Source: Paulownia fortunei
Taxonomy: Eukaryota > Streptophyta > Magnoliopsida > Lamiales > Paulowniaceae
Length of the DNA stretch: 64,000 nucleotides
Direction: 5' to 3'
Assembly: GCA_019321725.1 (NCBI GenBank)
Contig: CM033114.1
Location: 17,278,278-17,342,277 of the forward strand
The notes below the pieces were generated by a model. That model searched no databases, was not told the DNA's origin, and saw nothing but the letters and a program-made list of their open reading frames with translations. Both the position numbers and the translations under genes were made by a program. Below, one piece after another: positions 21,297 to 33,299 of the stretch. Every line of letters begins with the position of its first letter. Position 1 is the first letter of the stretch.

Positions 21297-22998
21297 TAGG
21301 GATGAAAATTTTAATCCTTTTCCAACTCTTGAAAAGTTTTTCAATTTTGAACAACTTCAAAACCTTATTTTGGAAGGATTCCAAATCTTTCAAAAACTCT
21401 TCTCTTTTCTCTCTCCTATTGTATGTGGACTAATTTGAGACTACATTAATCATCAAAATTGTCTACATACATTGTTGATATTAATTTGAACTCTTCAAAT
21501 AATATCAAGATAGATATATATCATATATATACTATAATTATATTTATACATAAATTAAATCTTAGTGGCCTATTTTATCCCATAAAATTGGTCACTATAT
21601 TTATTTATCTATAAATATGTTAATTAAATAAATTATATTTATTTAATTTATTCTCTTCATACTTTAGTGGGCTTCTTAAGTGATCCACATTTATTTTGGG
21701 CTTGAACTCAAAAATCCCCAAATCAATTCAATTGATTTAATCCCAATTTAATCAATCCAATTGATTAATTTAATTTACTCTAATTTGGGCTTTCTAATCA
21801 AATTAGGTCCAATTAAACAATCCAATTACTTAATTGAGTAATTTAATTTAACCATTAAATTAAATAGAACCCTTAATTAATTAATTGATCAGTATTAATT
21901 AATTAATTTCCAACCATTGGATAAAATCTAAAATTAGAAATGTTACTTTCCATAAAAATGTGTGACCCTCTTAGGTTCATTACTAAGCTAGTAGTGGGTT
22001 TGCAATATTTGCAACTTATGAATAATAATTAATTCAATTAATTAATCCGCTTGGAATCAACTCCTTAATTCCAAGAACCTCACTATCCATGAAAACACCT
22101 AGCAAGTAATCATGGCAAACTAGTCTTAGGTGAAATAGCGAGTAAACCTATTTCAGTTGCGAGTACCAGTCACGTACGGTTCTTTTGATAGCTAATCTCC
22201 TGATTGAATCTAAGACATGGATTATAAGTCGAAACCCTAAATAATTCAATAACTGTGATCCCATTTCAAGTTCTAATGATTTTTGATAAATCACAATTCA
22301 TACTATCTTGACCAAGGTTTTTGAATCACGAACTATTAAAACACAGGAGATTCTCTTGTTTAAAAAGACAAGTGTCGAATTCTATGTTGGCCACTGACAA
22401 ACCTCCATGCACACTAGTGCAACACCCAACATACCCCCTTTGTGATTGTCAAGCAATCAGAAGATATATCAAAGTGCTGCAGGATGCACACAAGGCTACC
22501 ATCGTGCCTCAAGTTTGAGGACTAGTCGTGTACTATCGCAACATAGAAATTCTTATTTTGAAGGGTAAAGCCTCCAACTAAGAATTTCTTGTGGGCCATA
22601 TTTGGTGTACTTGTTCCCTAACAAGCACCTACATACATGCACTTACGTCTCTACGCTAATGTCAATGGAATGTGACATCCTTATCTCACGAGCATGCATT
22701 ATATGTACAAGTCTTACTGAGCTATTTGATGTCCCATCTCAAAAAGATCTCGACTCGGAATTTATTTAAGACCAAAGCCTTAGAGGCATGTTCCATGATC
22801 GCCATCATATGCGCGACCATGCCCCGTAGCTAAATTTGGTCTGAGGACTTTATCTAATGTGCAGAAATAAAAAATACAAGACATAAGATAAAGAAAATGC
22901 ATTTTTATTAATATGATTCCCAATAAGATTGTCTTTACAAAAGTAAAAGAGTATAATACACCCAATCTAATTGGGGCGTTGGGCATCATACTCTAACA

Positions 22999-23010
22999 AT
23001 CTTCCACTTG
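22999..23010 (-). other. CopB2 polypurine tract
   Basis: The minus strand reads CAAGTGGAAGAT, the CopB1 tract with one G-to-A change, abutting the LTR start at 22998. Confidence 0.8.
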
Positions 23011-23576
23011 CCCTAGCTCCAATTGCCCATGTATCTAAGGCCCATATTCTCAAGATATCCATCGAATATCTTCTGTGCTAAGGGCTTAGTAAGTGGGTTT
23101 GCTACATTTTCTGTTGAGGCAACTCGATCCACAATGACGTCGCCTCTACCAATGATCTATCCGATCAAGTGATATCATCTCATTATGTGCTTGGATCTTT
23201 GATGAGATCTTGGCTCTTTTGCTTGCGCAATGGCTCTATTATCACAGTAAATCATAACTGGATCAACAATGGATGGAATTACACCCAACCCCTAGATGAA
23301 GTTTCTAATCCAAATAGCTTCTTTTGCTGCATCTGATGCAGCAATATATTCAGTTTCAGTGGTACAGTCTGCAGTCGTCTCTTACTTAGAACTCTTCTAA
23401 TTGACCTCACCACTATTCAAGGTGAATATGTATCCGGACATGGACTTTGAGTCATCTATATCGGACTGAAAACTAGAGTCTGTATACCCCTTCAATTTTA
23501 GTTCTCCATTGCCATATATCAGAAAGATATCCTTAGTCCTTCTCAAGTACTTGAGGATCATCTTAACGCATTTCCA
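23011..23576 (-). pseudogene. CopB2 RNase H
   Basis: Homologous to 2758-3321 and retaining the same blocks in several frames, with more stops. The LKYLRRTKD-like segment lies at about 23525-23560. A premature TAA near 23574 separates it from RT. It is more decayed than the CopB1 copy: no frame over 60 codons survives. Confidence 0.82.
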
Positions 23577-25136
23577 TTATTCTTCCTCTGGATTGGACTG
23601 ATATCTACTCGTGACACTCAGAACATGTGCTATATCAGGCCTTGTACATAACATTGCATACATTATCCTCCCTATTACAGAAGCATAAGGTATACGAGCC
23701 ATCCTTTCTCTCTCTTCAGGTGTCTTAGGAGACATAACCTCAGAGAGTGAAACCCCATGACTCATAGGCAGGAATCCTCTCTTGGATTCCTCCATGTTAA
23801 ACCTTTTTAGCACTTTGTCTATGTACATGGACTGGGATAGTCCGATCATCCTTCTGGATCTATCTCTATAGATCTTTATCCCTAGGATAAAAGATGCATC
23901 TCCCAAGTGCTTCATGGAAAACTGATTAGATAACCAAGTCCTCATTGACTGCAACATCCCTACATCATTCCCAATGAGTAGGATGTCATCAACGTAGAGC
24001 ACAACAAATGTAACTGCACTCCCACTAACCTTCTTGTAGACACATGGTTCATCCGGGTTCTTATGAAAGTCAAATGTTCTGATTGTTTTATCAAACCGGA
24101 TGTTCTAACTCCTCGAAGCTTGTTTGAGTCCATAAATGGATCTCTGGAGCTTGCAAACCATTTGCTCGCTCCCGATGGATATGAAGCCTTCTGACTGCTT
24201 CATATAGATCTCTTCCTTAATGTTTCTATTAAGAAAAGCGGTCTTCACATCCATTTGCCATATCTCACAGTTATAATATGTAGATATGGCTAACAGTATC
24301 CGTATGGATTTAAGCATCGCTACTGGTGAAAAAGTTTTCTCATAATCAATTTCTTGCTTCTGAGTATAACCTTTTGCTATCAATCGTGCCTTATAGGTCG
24401 CTATATCTCCATCTACTCCAAGCTTCCACTTGTAGACCCATTTGCAGCTAATGGAAATAATTCCCTGTGGTGGGTCCACCAAAGTCCATAGCTTATTGGA
24501 GTACATAGAGTCCATTTCGAACTGCATAGCTTCTTGCCACTTTTTCGAGTTGATATTAGACATCACCTCTCCATAGCTTCTTGGATCATTATCCAAGGGG
24601 AGTCCCTCATCTTTGTTCTCTAACAACAAGTTGTACCTCTTAGGTACCCTTGAGACCCTTTCGGATCTTCGAAGAGATTGTGCCTTAGAGGGTCCAGCAT
24701 CAGCTGGTGTACCATTTACTGCGTCAGTTGGGATGTTCTGTGGTTCTTGAACCTCTTCAAGTTCTACGACATTGCCACTTCCATCTGAAAGAAATTTTTC
24801 TTCAAAGAAGGTAGCATTCCTCGAAACAAATACCTTTTGTTCCCTGGCATAATAGAAATAGTATCCAATAGACTCTTTTGGATACCCCACAGACTTGCAT
24901 AAGCTGGATCTCATATCCAACTTATCTCCCACTAGCTGCTTTACATAAGCAGCACAACCCCATACCCTAAGGTATTTATAGGAAGGCGTCTTTCCACACC
25001 ATATCTTATATGGTGTTTTGGGTACGGCTTTAGATGGAACCCTATTTAATAGGTATGCCGCCATTTTTAAGGCATAGCCCCAGAATGAAAGATGCAATGA
25101 AGTGAAGCTCATCATAGATTGAACCATGTTCAACAA
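23577..25136 (-). pseudogene. CopB2 integrase C-terminal part and reverse transcriptase
   Basis: One open frame of 343 codons (25136-24105) runs from the integrase C-terminus (MLNMVQSMMSFTSLHLSFWG, VPKTPYKIWCGKTPSYKYLR) through the linker into the RT N-terminal half (CKWVYKWKLGVDGDI, MDVKTAFLNRN, YGLKQASRS). It then stops at 24104, where Trp would be expected. The RT palm continues at 24002-23577 with LYVDDILLIGND and MLCTRPDIAHVLSV. This is the longest surviving reading frame in the window and shows that the CopB integrase-RT junction is a continuous polyprotein. Confidence 0.93.
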
Positions 25137-25564
25137 GGTTCGATTCCTGCATTCTGCAACTTCGTTGAGTTGGGGAGTAGCAGGAGGAGTCCACTGTGAG
25201 AGAATCCCATTCTCTTTTAGATAATCTAAAAATTATGTGCTTAAGTATTCACCTCCTCGATCAGATCAAAGAGTTTTTATACTTAATCCAATTTGTTTCT
25301 CTACTTTAGTTTTGAATTCTTTGAACTTTTCAAATACTTCAGACTTGTACCTTAAAAGGTACACATAACCGTACCTAGAGAAGTCATTGGTAAAGGTTAA
25401 AAAGTAATTATAGTTCCCACGGGCACTAACATTTAGTGGCTCACATACATCTGTATGGATCAAATCCAATAGATGCTTGGCTCACTCCACTTGTCCAACA
25501 AATAGAGATTTGGTCATCTTTCCTTTGAGGCAGGATTCACAAGTTGGTAGTTCTTGCTCTTTCG
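25137..25564 (-). pseudogene. CopB2 integrase core
   Basis: 25469-25266 carries the catalytic core: MDLIHTDVCEPLNVSARGNY, FLTFTNDFSRYGYVYLL and KFKEFKTKVEKQIGLSIKTL. It stops at 25265, where the Arg-Ser-Asp of the second catalytic Asp should follow (a G-to-A change in the CGATCAGAT context). The zinc-site segment upstream is broken by a base loss near 25571. Domain identity is clear by comparison with CopB1. Confidence 0.88.
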
Positions 25565-26056
25565 TTAGATAAGCAATTGTACCAATTTGTTAATCTTTTT
25601 CTCATAAATATATCCTAATCTTGCGTGCCACAGGCTTATTGAACTATAATTATCTAATTTTCTTTTATTTTGTTGAATTGTGAAAATGGGATTATGGGGA
25701 GTAATAGTATATAAACAATTCGTCAAAGAACCAGAATATATAAAATGTTTGAAAATGAAACAATTTCCATTCTCAATGGTAAATATAAAACCTTCTCTAT
25801 CCAAAACTAGAATAGAGATAATGTTCATAATAATATCTGAAACAAAAAGACAATTATTTAAAACTATTACATAACCATTCTCTAAAGCCAGATTAACGAT
25901 CCCTATAGCTAATGCAGCAACTCTTGCTCCATTTCCCATCCTAATGACCGTCTCTCCTCCATCCAGCTTTCTACTTCTTGCCATCATCTGCAAATTATTG
26001 CAAATATGTGAGCCACAATCGGTATCTAATACCCAAGAAGTATTGTTAACCGACAA
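25565..26056 (-). pseudogene. CopB2 protease and pre-integrase region
   Basis: A 163-codon open frame: SVNNTSWVLDTDCGSHICNN, then IRMGNGARVAALAIGIVNLA and SLWHARLGYIYEKKIN. Unlike CopB1 it is still in frame with the gag C-terminus. But the catalytic Asp-Thr-Gly triad has become Asp-Thr-Asp (the Gly codon is changed), which should abolish protease activity. The second His of the zinc site is Tyr. Confidence 0.88.
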
Positions 26057-26928
26057 GTTATCTTCAACAAAATATATACTTGGACTCTTGAGGCTTGCAA
26101 GATACTCCTTGCATTTTCTCTTCCAGTACCTTGGTTTGCCGCAGTAATGGCACTTGTCATTGGATTGAGAAGAAACCTTTTTGACACCGCCCTTAGCTTT
26201 CAGCTTGTTGGGTTTAGAGGAACCCTTTCCTTTCTTCTTTCCTTTCTTGGCTTTTTAGCCTTTAATCCAGGAAAAGATCCAACAAGCAGAACCGGCTTGT
26301 CCTTTTCATAGTGGACTCAGCCGTCTTTAACATGTTCACAAGCTCAGTGAGACTAGTCTCCATGTTGTGCATGTTAAAGTTGACAACAAAGTTGTCAAAT
26401 GATGGAGGCAGAGACTGCAGCAGAAGGTCCGTATAGAGTTTGTTCTCCATAACGACTCCAAGGGATGCCAACCTTTCAATAAGGGCTATCATCTTCAATC
26501 CATGGTCATGGACTGAAGAGCCCTCAGTCATACGACATCTGAAAAGCTCTTTTGAGATCTGATATCTCGTCTGCCAAGTTTTTTCACTATACAACTCTAG
26601 GTGAATAAGGATCCCATAAGCAGTATCTTGATCCTCGTTCTGCCTCTACAGCTCATTTGACATCGATGCCAGCATGTAGCATCGAGCCTGCAGATTGTCA
26701 TCAATATGAGTAAGTAATCTATATAATCCTCTAAGTAATATCCTTCAGTGGTACTGAAAGAGGCGCAATGTCGATGACATATGCCCACTTCTCCGACTGA
26801 AGAACTATTTTCAGGTTTCTTAGCCAATCGACAAAGTTAGGTCCAGTTAATTTATTTTGTTCAAGGATTGTTGCAAGTGGATTCTTTGCCATTTTAGTAG
26901 AATAATCTACAAAACATGCACGAAGCAA
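26057..26928 (-). pseudogene. CopB2 gag
   Basis: Starts at 26892 (MAKNPLATILEQNKLTGPNF). Recognisable blocks are TRYQISKELFRCRMTEGSSV, LLLQSLPPSFDNFVVNFN, the basic KGKKKGKGSS stretch and a knuckle CHYCGKPRYWKRKC near 26146-26105, in which the His is replaced by Tyr. Stops and frame breaks occur near 26750 and 26649 (TAG where CopB1 has CAG), and at 26255-26305. At the codon where CopB1 gag is stopped, CopB2 still reads CAG. Confidence 0.88.
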
Positions 26929-28440
26929 AAAATGAGTAAACTATGGAAAAAATATATTCATTTAATATAAGGTCTTTAATACTAAATGTCTCCCACTATT
27001 TTCTTCGAATTCCATCACCCCTAATGGAATTTCGAGAAATCAAATTTCCTAGTGAGCTTGAGGTCCAATGAAAATATTTCACACCCCAATTTTATGAGCC
27101 CATAAAATATTTCTATCGGTAGTCAACTCTTTGACGATTGTATCACTATACAACCCTCAAGTTTGTTTTGCCTCACCTCTTCTCATATACCTCAATTTTA
27201 TGAGCCCATATGGTACTAAGTGTCAAACAATACCCATCAAACATTCATGTAGATAGAGCATCAAGATGTCCCACGACTCATGGCCAACATAATAATGATT
27301 CCATCCCACGAGCATCTCAATGCTTGGTAGAGATCACACATTTCCAACACAAGACCACTCCACGACTCATGGTCAGTGATCAAGTGAGGTAGCGGTCGTC
27401 ATGTCTCTATCTTTGATGGTAGGCATGGAACGATAGGTCCTACCTAACCTGTCCATTTTTGTTTGAAATCGAATTTTTAAAAAATTCTTTTACTTAATTT
27501 TTGTAAATTAAGTGGGGTTTAATTTTTTCCAAAACATCATCATAATTTAAATTAGGTTGGTTATTTAATGCATGACATCATAATATCATTCCGCAAGTAT
27601 AAAAACATTAAATAAAATCCTAAGCATGCATCTAATACATACTTAAATAAATGGATGATCATAAACCAGTCCTATGCGGTCCATTTGAGCCAAAAATGGA
27701 CCAAAGTTCACTCTAAGAGTAATAAAATGGAATAGAACCTATTCTATTATATAATTGTATCCCATACAAACATGGGTCTTCTTTTTTATTTTTCTTCATC
27801 TTTCAAAGAAAAAGAAAAACCTTACCATCTATTCTACTCTCTTTACAGAAAATAAAATAACTTACATAAATGAAATAGAGGCTCTCAAACCCCATTTTAA
27901 AACCTAAAAATATTAAATAAAACTAATCACATTGGTCCAATAACTCATGATCATCCCATACATACTCATAATTAACATCATATGTAATTATCAAAATATG
28001 TAAATTTACCAAAATGTTAAATGCAATTTTTCTTTTAACTTGATATAATTTTTAATTACTTGAAAAACAATTTTTCTTTGAAAAATAATTTTTTAGAAAT
28101 AATTAAAATTAACATTTAATTTTAATATTCCAGAAAAAAAAAAAACAGACCCGACGCTCAGTGCCGGGTGATGAGCGCCCGCCGTCGGGTGCCCGTGGGT
28201 GCACCAGCACCCGCTGCCAGGTGCCTGCGAGCGCAGCCGTTGGCTGTCTAACACCCGATGCCCGCATCATCAATTTTTTTTTATATTTTCATATTTATAC
28301 AATTTAAATAAGAAATTAAAATTATTTCAATTATTTTTTTTTGAAAATATGCAAAATCAAAATTTACATAATTAACATGAATTTAAACAATTTAAAAATA
28401 TGTATTCATAAATTCGAAATTCACTAAATAAGCGAAACTG
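26929..28440 (-). other. CopB2 untranslated leader
   Basis: Collinear with the CopB1 leader. It contains the diverged GC-rich block (28145-28265), which keeps GGGTGCCCGTGGGTGCACC-like hairpin elements but not the long perfect palindromes of CopB1. No coding capacity. Confidence 0.78.
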
Positions 28441-28454
28441 TGGCTCTGATACCA
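28441..28454 (-). other. CopB2 primer binding site
   Basis: Minus strand TGGTATCAGAGCCA, identical to the CopB1 site and abutting the clipped LTR. Confidence 0.93.
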
Positions 28455-30655
28455 ATCACAGGGGTATACGCAGCAAAAAATTAATTTTTTTGTCAAACAT
28501 AAATTTAACCTCTTTGATTCGAAAGTGATTTTAACGATCACGCTTATTCAAGTGAATATATAAATAAATATAAAATCGGATTATACCTTTCGTGCACTCC
28601 AGTTGTTGTAGGGAATGAAACAATTAATTGCTTATCCTGGATTATCAGAACTCGTAGGGATCCAAGTGTCTCCCTCTATCAGGTTCACAATACGGAAGAA
28701 CAACATCAATCAAAAGGATTCATTAGTATCCTTTTAATGGTTTACTAATCTAGAACCGGAGTAAATTTTCAAGAACAATAAAGATTGATTCTTTAAATTC
28801 TTGAAACAATTATATGAAAAGAATAACAAGAAACTGATTTTCTTTTTCTTTCTTTCTTTTCTTGGAGAGTAAAAATAGAAGACTTTAAACAAAATAATTT
28901 TTGCTCAAATTTTTTTGAATTGATTATGTAATTTTCATCCCTCATATATATATAGGGATGAAAATTTTAATCATTTTCCAACTCTTGGAAAGTTTTTCAA
29001 TTTTGAACTATTTCAAAACCTTATCTTGGAAGGATTCCAAATCTTCCAAATACTCTTCTATTTTCTCTCTCCTATTGTATGTGGACTAATTTGAGACTAC
29101 ATTAATCATCAAAATTATCTACATACATTGTTGATATTAATTTGAACTCTGCAAATAATATCAAGATAGATATATATCATATATATATACTATAATTATA
29201 TTTATACATAAATTAAATCTTAGTGGCCTATTTTATCCCATAAAATTGGTCACTATATTTATTTATCTATAAATATGTTAATTAAATAAATTATATTTAT
29301 TTAATTTATTCTCTTCATACTTTAGTGGGCTTCTTAAGTGATCCACATTTATTTTGGGCTTGGACTCAAAAATCCCCAAATCAATTCAATTGATTCAATC
29401 TCAATTTAATTAATTAATTGATTAATTTAATTTACTCCAATTTGGGCTTCCTAATCAAATTAGGTCCAATTAAACAATCCAATTACTTAATTGAGTAATT
29501 TAATTTAACCATTAAATTAAATAGAACCCTTAATTAATTAATTGATCAGTATTAATTAATTAATTTCCAACCATTGGATAAAATCTAAAATTAGAAATGT
29601 TACTTTCCATAAAAATGTGTGACCCTCTTAGGTTCATTACTAAGCTAGTAGTGGGTTTGCAATATTTGCAACTTATGAATAATAATTAATTCAATTAATT
29701 AATCCGCTTGGAATCAACTCCTTAATTCCAAGAACCTCACTATCCATGAAAACACCTAGCAAGTAATCATGGCAAACTAGTCTTAGGTGAAATAGCGAGT
29801 AAACCTATTTCAGTTGCGAGTACCAGTCACGTACGGTTCTTTTGATAGCTAATCTCCTGATTGAATCTAAGACATGGATTATAAGTCGAAACCCTAAATA
29901 ATTCAATAACTGTGATCCCATTTCAAGTTCTAATGATTTTTGATAAATCACAATTCATACTATCTTGACCAAGATTTTTGAATCACGAACTATTAAAACA
30001 CAGGAGATTCTCTTGTTTAAAAAGACAAGTGTCGAATTCTATGTTGGCCACTGACAAACCTCCATGCACACTAGTGCAACACCCAACATACCCCCTTTGT
30101 GATTGTCAAGCAATCAGAAGATATATCAAAGTGCTGCAGGATGCACACAAGGCTACCATCGTGCCTCAAGTCTGAGGACTAGTCATGTACTATCACAACA
30201 CAGAAAATCTTATTTCGACGGGCAAAGCCTCCAACTAACAATTTCTTGCGGGCCATATTTGGTGTACTTGTTCCCTAACAAGCACCCACATACATGCACT
30301 TACGTCTCTACGCTAATGTCAATAGAATGTGACATCCTCATCTCACGAGCATGCATTATATGTATAAGTTTTACTGAGCTATTTGATGTCCCATCTCAAA
30401 AAGATCTCGACTCGGAACTTATTTAAGACCAAAGCCTTAGAGGCATGTTCCATGATCGCCATCATATGCGCGACCATGCCCTGTAGCTAAATTTGGTCTG
30501 AGGACTTTATCTAATGTGCAGAAATAAAAAATACAAGACATAAGATAAAGAAAATGCATTTTTATTAATATGATTCCCAATAAAATTGTCTTTACAAAAG
30601 CAAAAGAGTATAATACACCCAATCTAATTGGGGCGTTGGGCATCCTACTCTAACA
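28455..30655 (-). repeat. CopB2 5' LTR (right), clipped at its inner end
   Basis: Collinear with 20678-22998 except that the first 20 or so bases (TGTTGGGTTCGCTATAAT...) are missing: the primer site is followed directly by ATCACAGGGG. A TATA-like CATATATATATAGGG is present at 28942-28956. The other end (TCTAACA, 30655) is intact and followed by CCGAG. Confidence 0.92.
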
Positions 30656-31420
30656 CCGAGATCCTTAAGGAAAAATTGTTGTGCAAGACAGTCGACAAAA
30701 TTGTTGACAAGAGCAAAACTATCACCGATAATAATGATATCATCAGCATATATAATAAGATAAAGAATATGAGTACCAGTGATGAGAACAAACAATGAAG
30801 TGTCAGCATGGGAGTTTGTAGTAATAAGAAATTGGCGCAATTCATGGTACCAAGCTCGTGGTGCTTATTTGAGGCCGTAGATAGCTTTGTGACATTTACA
30901 CACATATTTAGAACAATCTGAGTCAATAAAGCCAGGAGGTTAGGCCATATAAACATCTTCAAAAAGCTGACCTAGAAGAAAGGCATTGCTGACATCTAAG
31001 TGACAAAGAGACCAAGCATGACTAATTGCAATGCTGGGAACAAGCCACACAATAGTAGGTTTAACAACTAGACTAAAAATGTCATGATAGTTAACACCAT
31101 GGCGTAGATGAAATCTTTAGCAACAAGATATGCTCTAAACCTATCAATGAACCATCAAGATGCCTTTTAATAAATCCATTTACAACCAACAATATTAGAT
31201 ATCAGAATAGGTGGTACTAGTCCCCATGTGCCATTACAAACTAGAGCATCATACTCTGTGGACATGGCCTGAGGCTAGTTAGGATATTTGATTGCTTAAG
31301 TCACAGTGGTGGGTTCAAAATCAGAGGAGGTGTGAAGATAAGTGTGCAGGTTAAGTTTTTGTATTGGCTTATAAATATTAATTTTGGCTCGGGTAATCAT
31401 TCCATGTTGGTTGAGGGGTG
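30656..31420 (-). pseudogene. CopC reverse transcriptase, main part
   Basis: The minus strand includes the active-site IIYADDIIIIGDSFALVNNF (about 30765-30705; YADD rather than the usual YVDD) and DCLAQQFFLKDLG ending at the CopB2 junction. Upstream, 30962-30645 and beyond give KMFIWPNLLALLTQIVLN-type and CPSY-like 'PGF' regions, in broken frames. The last residues continue at 20677. An artificial open frame runs from this RT about 20 codons into the CopB2 LTR. Confidence 0.88.
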
Positions 31421-32660
31421 GTGGATGTTGTTGTAGTTCCAATAGTTGTTGGGTAGGTTCGGGTGTAAAGGGCACATGAGAAGCTGATGGTTAGGAAGAT
31501 GGCACTGAGAGAGATGGATCACCACATGAAGGTAGTTATTATGGATGTACATTAGATGGAGTTGAAGAGACTGAGTCTGTTGGTTGATGACAAGAGATAG
31601 GGAGAAGTGGATAGCCCCATGTGTTAATAGTGGTGGAATCTAGACGTGGTAAATAAGCATGTAGTGATGTATATGGAAAAACAGACTCTACAAATTGAAC
31701 ATGATGAGAAATAAGATTTTTGGATGTGGATGGATCAAAACAGAGATAAAAACTTTGAGAAAAAGAATACCCTATAAAAGCACAAGGTTTAGAGCGTGAA
31801 TCAAGTTTATAGGATGAATATGGTTGAAGCCAAGGATAACATAAGCACTTGAAATTTTTTAGCTTCGAATAATTAGGGGTGGTACCAAAAATTAATTCAT
31901 ATGGGGAAGAGAAATAGTGTAGGAGTGGGCATTCTATTTATTAAATAGACACTAGTGGCAAAGGTATGTGACCAAAATGTTAAGGACAGAGAAGCATGTG
32001 AGAGTAATGAGAGGCAAGTTTCAAGAATGTGGCGATGTCGTCTTTTAGAGTAGCTATTGTATTCAGGAATATGAGGTGATGTGGTGAGGCGAGAAATTCC
32101 ATTTGTTGCAAGATAATCTTTGAGGCCCAGATATTCCCCACTGTCAGAATAACAAGTGATGATCTTTAGTTTAATTTTTTTTCTACAATGGCTTTGAAAC
32201 TTATGAAAATGTCTTTAACCCCAGATTTGTGCTTTAGGGTATAAAATCAAACATATTTGGTAAAATGATCAACAAAAATGACATAGTATTTGAATCAATC
32301 ATGCGAATAAATAGAAGAAGTTCATACATCAGAAAATATAATTTCAAGCGGGTTGAGAAGAGACAAGAGAGGAGATGGCAAAAGATAATTTATGACTTTT
32401 ATTGCAATAGCAATTATTATATTGAAATGCTTGTGATATGGGAGATTAGAGATCTAAATGGTAACATGCAATAATATGCTTTAAAATGGAAAAAATAGGA
32501 TGCTAATCTATGATGCCAATTGGAGGAGGTGGTCTTGATATTAGAGAATGCAGGGATTGGGGAGGAGAGAAATTTAACAGTTGGCCACTCGTATACTCCA
32601 TCTTTAGCATTTCCCGTCAAAAGTATTGCCCCTGTGCGAAGATCTTTCACAAGAAAAGAA
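31421..32660 (-). pseudogene. CopC integrase
   Basis: The minus strand carries the zinc-site start NWHHRLA (about 32530-32510), the pre-core 'KSLISH..' region, and a decayed catalytic core and post-core region (31680-32300) recognisable from spacing and scattered blocks rather than a long frame. Stops are frequent. It is placed correctly between protease (32850-32890) and RT (30656-31420). Moderate confidence in the domain limits. Confidence 0.7.
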
Positions 32661-32802
32661 GTGTTAAGAACTCAATAGAGACATTATTAGTATTTCTTTT
32701 TCATGTTTAGTACACATAGGACATCCCTTAAGATAAAAGTAATGTTAGGGGTAAAAAAGGAAGTGGAACCAGTATGAATGATGAGACCCATGCCATAGCT
32801 AA

Positions 32803-33156
32803 TCATAACATCATTGGTGCCAGTGTAAGTAGCATAAAAGGGATAGATTGTTGATGTGATGCACCACTATCAAGCAACCATGTAGGATTTTTATTAGTGA
32901 CATTAGTAGCAAAATGGGGCCGTGGTTGCCAAGGTGTGGATGGGTTATGATGTGGTTGTGTGGAGCCAGTGTTGGATGATTGGATTGGCACCAACTGGAA
33001 TAATGGACATCGCTTGGCCGTGCGTCCTTGTATGCCATAGATCTGGTAATAACCTAAGTATGGGCACAACAATGGACGATTGCCACAAGGTGGTGTGCCA
33101 GAAGTATTGAAAATTGGAGGACGGATATTGGTATTGTGCAACGGGTGCCAGCCCAT
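32803..33156 (-). pseudogene. CopC nucleocapsid/protease
   Basis: A 117-codon minus-strand frame. A knuckle-like segment, YYQIYGIQGRTAKRCPLF, has two Cys-to-Tyr changes and His-to-Arg, so zinc binding is lost. The protease motif TWLLDSGASHQQ (about 32890-32855) follows, with Asp-Ser-Gly intact. It is Pro-rich between the two, as usual in this group. Confidence 0.87.
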
Positions 33157-33299
33157 GTTGCCAGGAAAAGTTGGATGCCAGTTAGTGGTGGTGTTAGCCG
33201 GGTGCCATTTGGTATTTGTCCGATTTGTTGGGTTGGTAGTGACTGAAAAATGAGGGGTTTCTTTTGTTTTTTCTTGAAGAGAGGCTTCAAATGTTAAAA

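Larger units (their letters stand above)
20678..22998 (-). repeat. CopB2 3' LTR (left), rearranged
   Basis: 2321 bp, from TGTTGGG to TCTAACA. Differences from the other three full LTRs of the family: a 38-bp tandem duplication (20781-20856) replaces the CACTCC segment, and an inverted duplication lies at 21062-21296. The TATA region is lost at the inversion. As this is the 3' LTR, the loss would not affect transcription of the element. Confidence 0.93.
20678..30655 (-). mobile_element. CopB2: second complete CopB-family copia, nested in CopC
   Basis: A 10-kb minus-strand element of the same family as CopB1: LTRs 20678-22998 and 28455-30655, primer site 28441-28454, polypurine tract 22999-23010, and target duplication CCGAG. 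It has the same gag-protease-integrase-RT-RNase H order. It is the innermost element of the nest. It carries its own set of stops and frameshifts, a rearranged left LTR and a clipped right LTR. The coding region is about as similar to CopB1 as its own LTRs are to each other, by eye. Confidence 0.95.
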
